This document shows, in pieces, positions 8,302-15,656 of a DNA stretch of 64,000 nucleotides. Made by a program: the position numbers and the translations under genes. The stretch is from Arenimonas composti TR7-09 = DSM 18010 (GTDB lineage Bacteria; Pseudomonadota; Gammaproteobacteria; Xanthomonadales; Xanthomonadaceae), in NCBI RefSeq assembly GCF_000426365.1, contig NZ_AUFF01000003.1, positions 124,001 to 188,000 on the forward strand. Reading direction: 5' to 3'. The stretch's first letter is position 1; the number at the start of each line of letters is the position of its first letter. Under the pieces are notes generated by a model that was not told the origin of the DNA, did not search any database, and worked only from the letters and a program-made list of their open reading frames with translations.

Positions 8302-9843
8302 GTGCCCCGCGGTATCCCCATCGAAGTCGTCGACGACGGCGCCGCCTACGTCTCCGAGCGCAAGGTCTACCCGCGCGAGATCGACGGCCGCTTCGACCGG
8401 CTGCGCAAGATCGCGGTGTTCTGGCTGCTCGGGATGTACTACGGCTTCGCGTGGATCCCGTGGGGCGACCGCCAGGCCGTGCTGTTCGACCTGCCGGCGC
8501 GCAAGTTCTACGTGTTCGGGCTGAACTTCTGGCCGCAGGATTTCTTCTACCTCGCGCTGCTGCTGATCATCGCCGGCATGACGCTGTTCTTCGTCACCGC
8601 GCTCGCGGGGCGCATCTGGTGCGGCTACGCCTGCCCGCAGACGGTGTGGACCGAGGTGTTCCTGTGGATGGAGCGCTGGACCGAAGGCGACCGCATGCAG
8701 CGGATGAAGCTCGACGCCGGCCCGTGGAACGCCGACAAGATCCGCCGCAAGCTCGCCAAGCACACGCTGTGGCTGGTGTTCGCGCTGTGGACCGGCTTCA
8801 CGTTCGTCGGCTACTTCACCCCGATCCGCGATCTCGGCGCGCGCCTGGTGCCGTTCGAATGGGGCGGCTGGGAAACGTTCTGGGTGCTGTTCTACGCGCT
8901 CGCCACCTGGGGCAACGCCGGCTTCCTGCGCGAGCAGGTCTGCAAGTACATGTGCCCGTACGCGCGCTTCCAGGGCGCGATGTTCGACCGCGACACGCTG
9001 ATCATCGCCTACGACCCGATGCGCGGCGAACCGCGCGGGCCGCGCAGCAAGGCGAAGATCCGCAGCGTGCTCGAGCGCGCGCGCGGGCTGCTGCCGCTCG
9101 ACGTCGCGACCGCGGCGGTCGTCGACGCCGCCCATCGCGGCAAGAAGACCGATGCGCGCGCGACCACGTCGCTAGTGGTCGACGCCCAGCACGGCCTGCC
9201 GCCACCGCCGGTCGCGGCGACGCCCGAGGACCTGGGCGACTGCATCGACTGCACGATCTGCGTGCAGGTCTGCCCGACCGGCATCGACATCCGCAACGGC
9301 CTGCAGTACGAGTGCATCGCCTGCGGCGCCTGCGTGGACGCCTGCGATTCGGTGATGGACCGGATGGGTTACCCGCGCGGCCTGATCCGCAACACCACCC
9401 AGAACGCGCTCGACGGCAAACCGACGCGGATCCTGCGCGCGCGCGTGCTGATCTACGGCGTGCTGCTGCTCGCCGCGACGTCGGCGTTCGTGTTCGGCAT
9501 CGCCGGGCGCAACCCGCTGATCGTCGACGTGATCCGCGACCGCAACGCGCTCTACCGCACGGCCGTCGACGGCACGGTGGAGAACGGCTACCAGGTGCGC
9601 ATCGTCAACAAGGGCCAGCAGGCACGCACGTTCCGCATCGCCGTGCAGGCGCCCGACGGCGTGGTGCTCGTCGACGCGGCGCGCGTGCTGTCGGCCGACG
9701 CCGAGGAGGTGCTGACCGTGCCGGTCACGCTGCGCGCCCCGCCCGGCGCCGTGCGTGGCGGAAGCGACGTCGTGTTCGTCGTCGAGAGCGAGGACGGCGG
9801 GCTGCGCGCCGAGACGGAATCGCGCTTCTTCGGGCCGCCGTGA
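8302..9843 (+). CDS. ccoG: cytochrome c oxidase accessory protein, polyferredoxin
   Basis: This is the FixG/RdxA/CcoG family, 513 residues, GTG start. An N-terminal membrane region carries NapH-like segments (CGYACPQTVW, CKYMCPYARF). Two 4Fe-4S motifs follow at C314-C317-C320-C324 and C338-C341-C344-C348, and the C-terminal part is an Ig-like domain. CcoG is implicated in copper reduction for cbb3 maturation. The next gene's GTG overlaps the stop. Confidence 0.95.
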   Translation: MPRGIPIEVVDDGAAYVSERKVYPREIDGRFDRLRKIAVFWLLGMYYGFAWIPWGDRQAVLFDLPARKFYVFGLNFWPQDFFYLALLLIIAGMTLFFVTALAGRIWCGYACPQTVWTEVFLWMERWTEGDRMQRMKLDAGPWNADKIRRKLAKHTLWLVFALWTGFTFVGYFTPIRDLGARLVPFEWGGWETFWVLFYALATWGNAGFLREQVCKYMCPYARFQGAMFDRDTLIIAYDPMRGEPRGPRSKAKIRSVLERARGLLPLDVATAAVVDAAHRGKKTDARATTSLVVDAQHGLPPPPVAATPEDLGDCIDCTICVQVCPTGIDIRNGLQYECIACGACVDACDSVMDRMGYPRGLIRNTTQNALDGKPTRILRARVLIYGVLLLAATSAFVFGIAGRNPLIVDVIRDRNALYRTAVDGTVENGYQVRIVNKGQQARTFRIAVQAPDGVVLVDAARVLSADAEEVLTVPVTLRAPPGAVRGGSDVVFVVESEDGGLRAETESRFFGPP

Positions 9844-10346
9844 ACGCGTCCGCGCGTCGCTGGTACCGGGAGCCGGTGACCTGGCTGCTCGTCGGCTTGC
9901 CGCTGGTGGGCGTGATCGCGACGCTGGCGCTGCTCGGCGTCGGCGCCGGCCTGAGTTTCGATTCCGCGCCCGACGACGTGCGCCGCAGCGCCCAGGTGCA
10001 GCAGCGCGACCTCGCCGCCGACGAACGCGCGCTCGCGCTCGGCCACCGCGTCACCGCGCACCTGCGCGGGGACGGCGCCTTCGAGATCGCGCTGGACGGG
10101 CTGCCGGACGGCGACTACGCGCTCGAACTCGTGCATCCGCTGGAGGCGCGCCTGGACCGCCGCATCGAGGTCGCGCGTGGCGCCGGCGTCGTCACCGTCG
10201 CCGATTTCGACCGGACGATCGCCTGGCGTCTGCGGCTCGCACCGGCCGACGGCCACTGGCGCATCGTCGGCCGCTGGGACCCGTCGGCGCCCGCCGCGGA
10301 CGTGGTCCTGCAGCCGGCCTTCGCCGCGGCGGAGCCGCCGCGATGA
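9840..10346 (+). CDS. fixH: FixH/CcoH-family cbb3 oxidase accessory protein
   Basis: The 168-residue protein has one N-terminal membrane helix (VTWLLVGLPLVGVIATLALL) and a periplasmic beta-rich domain, the FixH layout. FixH/CcoH is required for assembly of cbb3 oxidase. It overlaps ccoG and ccoI by 4 nt each. Sequence similarity in this family is low, so order and topology carry most of the assignment. Confidence 0.82.
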   Translation: MNASARRWYREPVTWLLVGLPLVGVIATLALLGVGAGLSFDSAPDDVRRSAQVQQRDLAADERALALGHRVTAHLRGDGAFEIALDGLPDGDYALELVHPLEARLDRRIEVARGAGVVTVADFDRTIAWRLRLAPADGHWRIVGRWDPSAPAADVVLQPAFAAAEPPR

Positions 10347-12784
10347 CCCCGCGCGGGGCAGGCGCCGCCGTCGGCGCGGCCGTCGCCTCGCCGTCGCCCG
10401 CCGCCGGGCATGTCCGCGACGCCTGCCACCACTGCGGCGAGGCATTGCCGGCCGATCCGCCGCGCGCCCGCATCGACGGCGTCGACGCCGCGTTCTGCTG
10501 CCCGGGCTGCGCCGCCGCCGCGCGCTGGATCGCCGAGGCCGGCCTCGCCGACTACTACCGCCTGCGCAGCGCCGACGGCGCCCGCGTCGATCCCGATCCC
10601 GAGGACTTCGCGGCCTGGGACCGCGACGACGTGCTCGCCGGCCACGCGGTGGCGATCGCCGGCGGCCGCGAGATCACCGTCGTCGTCGACGGCATGCGCT
10701 GCGCCGCCTGCGCCTGGCTGATCGACCGTGCGCTCGCCGGCGAAGAAGGCGTGCTGGCGGCCGGCGCGAACGCCGTCACCGGCCGCGTGCGGATCGCCTG
10801 GGACCCGGCGCGCGCGCGGCTGTCGGCCCTGCTCGCGCGGCTCGGTGCGCTCGGCTACCGCGCCCACCTCGCCGGCGGCGCCGCCGCCGAGCGCGAGCGA
10901 CGGCGCGAACGCAACACGCTCATCGCCCGCCTCGGCGTCGCCACCCTCGGCGCCCTGCAGGCGATGATGTACGCCGACGCGCTGTACTACGACGCCACGA
11001 TGTCGGTACCGATGCGCGACCTGTTCCGCTGGACCGCCCTGCTGGTGTCGACGCCGGTGGTGTTCTTCAGCGGCTGGCCCTTCCTCGCCGGCATGGCGCG
11101 CGAGCTGCGCGCGCGGGCGCCGGCGATGGACACGCTGATCGCCGGCTCGGTGTTGCTGGCCTACCTCGCCAGTGCGGTGCAGACGTTGCGCGGCGGCGCC
11201 GTGGTCTGGTTCGACGCCGCGGTGATGTTCGTCTGGTTCCTGCTGATCGCCCGCTTCCTCGGCGCGATGGCGCGGCAGCGCGCCGGCGCGGTGCTCGACG
11301 TGCTGGCGCGGGCGCGGCCGGCGCTGGTGACGCGCGAGGTCGACGGCCGTCGCGAGCGCGTACCCGCGGCGGCGCTGCAGGTCGGCGACGTGCTCCGTGT
11401 CGCCCCCGGCGAGGCGCTGGCCGCCGACGGCGAACTGCTGGCACCGGCGGCCTTCGACGAATCCCTGCTCACCGGCGAATCGGTGCCGGTCGCGAAATCC
11501 GCCGGCGACACCGCCTGGGCCGGCAGCCTCTGCCGCGAGGCCTCGGCGCGGCTGCGGGTGACCCGCATCGCCGCCGACACCCGGCTGTCGCAGCTGGTGC
11601 GCCTGGTCGAGGACGCGCAGGCGCACAGGCCGCGGCTGGCGCGGGTCGCCGACCGCGTCGCCGGCCAGGTGGTGACGGCGCTGCTGGTGGTCGCGGCGGC
11701 GGTGTTCGCGCTGTGGAGCTGGCAGGTGTCGCCCGAGCGCGGATTCGAGATCGCGCTCGCGGTGCTGATCGTCACCTGCCCCTGTGCGCTGTCGCTGGCG
11801 GTGCCGACCGCGCTGGCGAGTGCGCACGCGGCACTGGCGCGGCGTGGCGTGCTGGTGCTCGCCGACGACGCCCTCGACGCGCTGGCGGAAGTCGACACCG
11901 TCGTGTTCGACAAGACCGGCACGTTGAGCCGCGGCCAGCCGCGCCTGCTCGCGACGCGCGTCCTCGCGGATGTCGATGCAGCGGCGGCGCGGGCGCTGGC
12001 GGCGCGGCTGGAACGTGGCAGCGCTCACCCGCTGGCATATGCCTTCGCGGCGTTCGACCCCGGTGACCGCGACGGCCTGGTCGTGACCACCATTCCGGGC
12101 CACGGGCTCGAGGCCGACATCGACGGCGCCCGCTGGCGCCTGGGCCGGGCCTCGTTCGCGACCGGCACCGCCGGCGACGACGATGCCGGCACGCTGGTGC
12201 TCGCGCGAGACGAGGTCGCGGTCGCCGAGTTCACCGTCGCCGATCCGCTGCGCGACGACGCCGCCGACGCGGTCGCGGCGCTGCGCACCGCCGGCCTCGA
12301 CGTGCGCATCCTCAGCGGCGACGGCGCCGCCGCCGTCGCCGCCGTCGCCGCCGAGGTCGGCATCGAGCGTTTCGCCGCCCGCCAGTTGCCGCAGGACAAG
12401 CTCGCCGCAGTGCGCGCGCTGCAGGCGCAGGGCCGGCGCGTGCTGATGGTCGGCGACGGCCTCAACGACGCGCCGGTGCTGGCCGCTGCCGACGTCTCGA
12501 TCGCGCTCGCCGGCGGCGCCGACCTCGCCCACCGCGCCGCCGGCATCGTCGTGCTCGCCGACCGCCTCGGCCGCATCCCGGAAACGATCGCGCTGGCGCG
12601 GCGCACGCGGGCGGTCGTGCGGCAGAACTTCGGCTGGGCGATCGCCTACAACCTGGTCGCGCTGCCCTTCGCCGCGATCGGCGTGGTCGGCCCGGGTCTC
12701 GCCGCGCTCGGCATGGCGGCGTCGTCGCTGCTGGTCACCGGCAACGCCCTGCGCCTCGGCCGCGGTGCGAAGATCGCCGCATGA
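10343..12784 (+). CDS. ccoI: P1B-type copper-exporting ATPase for cbb3 oxidase
   Basis: The 813-residue pump supplies copper to the periplasmic side for oxidase assembly. N-terminal metal-binding cysteines are C28/C31, C52/C53/C56 and the HMA motif MRCAAC (C120, C123). The membrane copper motif is C479-P480-C481, the phosphorylated Asp is D523 in DKTGT, and the hinge GDGLNDAP lies near residue 706. The extra N-terminal Cys-rich zinc-ribbon-like region is typical of the FixI/CopA2 subgroup. It overlaps its neighbours by 4 nt on each side. Confidence 0.95.
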   Translation: MTPRGAGAAVGAAVASPSPAAGHVRDACHHCGEALPADPPRARIDGVDAAFCCPGCAAAARWIAEAGLADYYRLRSADGARVDPDPEDFAAWDRDDVLAGHAVAIAGGREITVVVDGMRCAACAWLIDRALAGEEGVLAAGANAVTGRVRIAWDPARARLSALLARLGALGYRAHLAGGAAAERERRRERNTLIARLGVATLGALQAMMYADALYYDATMSVPMRDLFRWTALLVSTPVVFFSGWPFLAGMARELRARAPAMDTLIAGSVLLAYLASAVQTLRGGAVVWFDAAVMFVWFLLIARFLGAMARQRAGAVLDVLARARPALVTREVDGRRERVPAAALQVGDVLRVAPGEALAADGELLAPAAFDESLLTGESVPVAKSAGDTAWAGSLCREASARLRVTRIAADTRLSQLVRLVEDAQAHRPRLARVADRVAGQVVTALLVVAAAVFALWSWQVSPERGFEIALAVLIVTCPCALSLAVPTALASAHAALARRGVLVLADDALDALAEVDTVVFDKTGTLSRGQPRLLATRVLADVDAAAARALAARLERGSAHPLAYAFAAFDPGDRDGLVVTTIPGHGLEADIDGARWRLGRASFATGTAGDDDAGTLVLARDEVAVAEFTVADPLRDDAADAVAALRTAGLDVRILSGDGAAAVAAVAAEVGIERFAARQLPQDKLAAVRALQAQGRRVLMVGDGLNDAPVLAAADVSIALAGGADLAHRAAGIVVLADRLGRIPETIALARRTRAVVRQNFGWAIAYNLVALPFAAIGVVGPGLAALGMAASSLLVTGNALRLGRGAKIAA

Positions 12785-13002
12785 ACATCCTGCTGGCGCT
12801 GATCCCGGTGTCGATCCTGCTGCTCGGCGCGGCGATCTGGGCCTTCCTGTGGGCGGTGCGCCGCGGCCAGTTCGACGACCTCGACACGCCGGCGCTGGAC
12901 ATCCTGCGCCGCGACGACGCGCCGGCGCAGCCGCGCCGCGGCGACGACGCCGCATCGAACGGCAGGGCCGCCACCGACGAATCCACGGAGCCGCCGCGCT
13001 GA
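12781..13002 (+). CDS. ccoS: cbb3 oxidase maturation protein
   Basis: A 73-residue protein with one N-terminal membrane helix and the family pattern WAVRRGQFDDLDTPALDIL, followed by a charged variable tail. CcoS is needed for cofactor insertion into cbb3 oxidase. The ATG overlaps the ccoI stop. Confidence 0.94.
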   Translation: MNILLALIPVSILLLGAAIWAFLWAVRRGQFDDLDTPALDILRRDDAPAQPRRGDDAASNGRAATDESTEPPR

Positions 13003-13715
13003 TGCCGGTCGACCTGGTCGTGCTCGGCGCGGCGCTGCTGACCGGCCTGCTCGGCGGCGTGCATTGCGTCGCGATGTGCGGCGGCATCGCCACCGGCCTC
13101 GCCGGCGCCGGGCCGCCGCGTCTGGCCAACGCGTTCGCGCTCAACGGCGGCCGCGTGCTCGGCTACACCCTCGCCGGCGCGATCGTCGGCGGCTTCGGCG
13201 GCGCCCTGCTGTCGCTCGCGCGCATCGACGGCCTGGCGACGACGCTGCGCATCGCCCTCGGCGCCGTACTGATCGTCGTCGCGGTGCGCCTGCTGTGGCC
13301 GCGTCGCTTGGCCTGGGTGACGCGCGCCGGCGGCGTCGCCTGGAACGCGCTGGCGCCGCTGCGCGCGCGCGTGGTGCCCTCGACCGGGCCGCTGCGGCCG
13401 TGGCTGATGGGCATGCTCTGGGGCTGGCTGCCCTGCGGGCTGTCGACGACGGTGCTGGTCGCCGCCTGGCTCGAAGCCGACGCCCTGCACGGCGCCCTGG
13501 TGATGCTCGCCTTCGGCACCGGCACCCTGGCGACGATGGTGCCGCTGACCTGGGCCGGCGCCCGCCTGCAGTCACGGCTGGCCTCGCGCCGGGGCCGCAT
13601 CGCCTCGGCGGCGCTGATCGCCTCGGCCGGCATCGTCACGATCGCCGCGCCATTCCTCGCCGGCGTACCCGGTGTGCATGCAGTTCTGGAAGCGCTGGGC
13701 TGTCGGTCGGTCTGA
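13002..13715 (+). CDS. TauE/SafE-type membrane exporter family protein
   Basis: A 237-residue membrane protein with about six helices. It has the pattern GGVHCVAMCGGI near the N terminus and WGWLPCGLSTTVL in the middle. This DsbD/TauE-like subgroup with paired cysteines often follows ccoS and is proposed to act in copper handling or thiol transfer for oxidase maturation. The ATG shares one base with the ccoS stop. It is the last recognisable gene of the respiratory block. Confidence 0.85.
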   Translation: MPVDLVVLGAALLTGLLGGVHCVAMCGGIATGLAGAGPPRLANAFALNGGRVLGYTLAGAIVGGFGGALLSLARIDGLATTLRIALGAVLIVVAVRLLWPRRLAWVTRAGGVAWNALAPLRARVVPSTGPLRPWLMGMLWGWLPCGLSTTVLVAAWLEADALHGALVMLAFGTGTLATMVPLTWAGARLQSRLASRRGRIASAALIASAGIVTIAAPFLAGVPGVHAVLEALGCRSV

Positions 13716-14004
13716 GCGCGCAGTTCCTAGCCGCAACGCTCCGTCACTCGGACAAATTCCGTTGCCAGGTTACCTCGACAACAATGAAGTTCATAATTCA
13801 CTGCACCCGACCCGTGATGCCATCCGCTCCGATCAGGTCATCTTCGTCCCGGGGAATTCCCAATGAGTCACGCATGTGCGCAACCATGAGCACCTCGCTC
13901 ATCGCCGAGCACTCACTTACGCCTGCGTCGGAACCAGGCAGCAAGACGAGTCTTTCCTCCAAGTTCGTCGTGGTCGCAGTCCTCAGCTTGATCGTCTGTG
14001 AGCG
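13716..14004. other. intergenic stretch with no supported gene
   Basis: About 290 nt of visibly AT-richer sequence than the flanking respiratory genes. Short open frames exist, but none has a ribosome binding site plus recognisable protein features. It marks the start of the accessory island. Confidence 0.6.
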
Positions 14005-14433
14005 TCATCGTGTAGAGGGCTGCGCTGACTCACACGGGATGAAGTCAGCTTGTCTAGCTTGAAGGTGTCCGTTTGGCCCGAAGTAGTAGCCCATTGCAAG
14101 CGTATTCGGGCCAAACGCGATGTAGTCACCGATTATTCGCATGCAGACGCCTCCGTCGGCTGGAACATCGACATCAAACCCCACAAATGAGACATCGATC
14201 GCGGCCGCCGGCTCTGCGCTCTCCGCAAGGCGACAGTCGTCGTAAAGAGCAAAGGTCTCCATCGGCGTCAAGGCAACACAGCCTTCGACCACAACGAAAT
14301 TTATGGTGTCCTTGAGCTGACGCAGTGCTTCCAATCTCTGGACAGCGACTGTCTCAATCCCCGCGCACGACCCCAACACTAGCGCAACCAAAAGAATTGA
14401 CGTGCTTCTTATGTCATTCCTCTTCATGATCAT
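14005..14433 (-). CDS. small lipoprotein, candidate partner or immunity protein of the RHS gene
   Basis: The 142-residue protein starts MIMKRND and has a lipoprotein signal (LLVALVLGSC). The mature part has four further cysteines and no family I recognise. The sequence is AT-richer than the chromosome. The IS element now begins 8 nt upstream of this start. If the IS and one copy of its 4-bp duplication are removed, the ATG overlaps the stop codon of the RHS gene as ATGA, so the two were translationally coupled. Lipoprotein partners of secreted RHS-type proteins can be immunity factors; that role here is inference. Confidence 0.65.
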   Translation of the reverse strand: MIMKRNDIRSTSILLVALVLGSCAGIETVAVQRLEALRQLKDTINFVVVEGCVALTPMETFALYDDCRLAESAEPAAAIDVSFVGFDVDVPADGGVCMRIIGDYIAFGPNTLAMGYYFGPNGHLQARQADFIPCESAQPSTR

Positions 14434-14508
14434 CTGCCACCTGACCTGCCCCCCGATTTCCGCGCCACTCTGATCTAAGTAGAGTCCGTCATCAACACGA
14501 GGACGGAA

Positions 14509-14772
14509 ATGAAGAAGCGCTACACCGACGAGCAGATCATCGGCTTCCTGAAGCAGGCCGCCGCCGGCACCCCGATCAAGGAGCTGTGCCGCAAGCACGG
14601 CTTCAGCGATGCGTCGTTCTACCTGTGGCGGCGGCGGTTCGGCGGTATGGAAGTGCCGGATGCCAAGCGACTCAGGACGCTCGAGGCGGAAAACGCCAGG
14701 CTCAAGAAGCTGCTGGCCGAAGCCATGCTGGATAACGAGGCGCTGAAGGTGGTGGCCCGGGGAAAATTCTGA
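14509..14772 (+). CDS. IS3-family transposase OrfA
   Basis: An 87-residue protein with an N-terminal helix-turn-helix (YTDEQIIGFLKQA, IKELCRKHGFSDASFYLWRR) and a leucine-zipper-like helix at the C terminus. It binds the IS ends. The gene ends in GGAAAATTCTGA; slippage by -1 on the A run would join it to orfB. Confidence 0.93.
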   Translation: MKKRYTDEQIIGFLKQAAAGTPIKELCRKHGFSDASFYLWRRRFGGMEVPDAKRLRTLEAENARLKKLLAEAMLDNEALKVVARGKF

Positions 14773-14804
14773 GCCCGCAGGCGCGGCGCGATGCAGTCGC
14801 GGCG

Positions 14805-15647
14805 GTGCGGGCAAAGATGGGTATTTCTGAGCGGCGGATCTGCGATCTGCTGGGGTTGTCGCGCAGCGTCCTGCACTACGAGCCCAGGAAAACCGACGAC
14901 GGAGTCCAGGTGCGGCTGATCGAACTTGCCGGCGAGCGTCGGCGCTTTGGCTATCGGCGGCTGCACGTGCTGCTGGAGCGGGAAGGCATGCTCGTCAACC
15001 ACAAGCGCGTGCACCGTCTCTACCGTGCCGCCGGGCTGGCTGTGCGACGGCGTCGTAAGCGGGAGCGCGTGGCGGTCGAGCGGCGGCCGCTGATCGTCCC
15101 CTCGGGACCCAACCACACGTGGTCAATGGATTTCGTGTTCGACGCGCTGGCGGACGGCAAGCCGATCAAGTGCCTCACGGTGGTGGACGACTGCACCAAG
15201 GAAGCCGTCGAGATCGCCGTGGGTCGACGCATCAACGGCCAAGGCGTCGCCGACATCCTGGACGCCGTGTGTCGGTTCCGCGGCTATCCAGCGGCCATCC
15301 GTACCGATCAGGGCCCGGAGTTCACCGGACGGGCGCTGGATCAGTGGGCTTCCGCAAATGGGGTCAAGCTGCTCCTGATCGAGGCCGGCAAGCCGACGCA
15401 GAACGCTTACGTCGAGAGCTTCAACGGCAAGTTCCGCGACGAATGCCTCAACGAAACCTGGTTGACTTCCATCGACCACGCGAAGGCAGCCATCTCGGCA
15501 TGGCGCCGGGACTACAACGAGGCGCGACCACACAGCGCCATCGGAAACCGGACTCCTGCTGAGTTCTCTGCCGCGCTGCGACAGGACGGCAGCATTGCCA
15601 ACCGACCTGCGGGCGGTAAGCTCGCAACCCAGGACTCTACGAAATAG
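14805..15647 (+). CDS. IS3-family transposase OrfB (DDE integrase domain)
   Basis: The catalytic half of the transposase, about 280 residues from the GTG at 14805. The DDE residues are in WSMDFVFDAL, RTDQGPEF and NAYVESFNGKFRDE. The same frame is open back to the orfA terminus and reads KILSPQARRD there, so the working product is most likely the OrfAB fusion made by -1 frameshifting on the AAAA at 14763-14766. The frame offset is therefore programmed rather than a mutation. Confidence 0.93.
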   Translation: MRAKMGISERRICDLLGLSRSVLHYEPRKTDDGVQVRLIELAGERRRFGYRRLHVLLEREGMLVNHKRVHRLYRAAGLAVRRRRKRERVAVERRPLIVPSGPNHTWSMDFVFDALADGKPIKCLTVVDDCTKEAVEIAVGRRINGQGVADILDAVCRFRGYPAAIRTDQGPEFTGRALDQWASANGVKLLLIEAGKPTQNAYVESFNGKFRDECLNETWLTSIDHAKAAISAWRRDYNEARPHSAIGNRTPAEFSAALRQDGSIANRPAGGKLATQDSTK

Positions 15648-15656
15648 GAACTGGCC

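Noticed and set aside
13672-13866. 64-codon plus-strand frame after the TauE-like gene
   Set aside because: It begins inside the upstream gene, lacks a ribosome binding site and shows no recognisable protein feature.
14763-14810. Frameshift mutation in the transposase
   Set aside because: OrfA and OrfB lie in a -1 relation with an A run at the overlap, the normal programmed frameshift of IS3-family elements.
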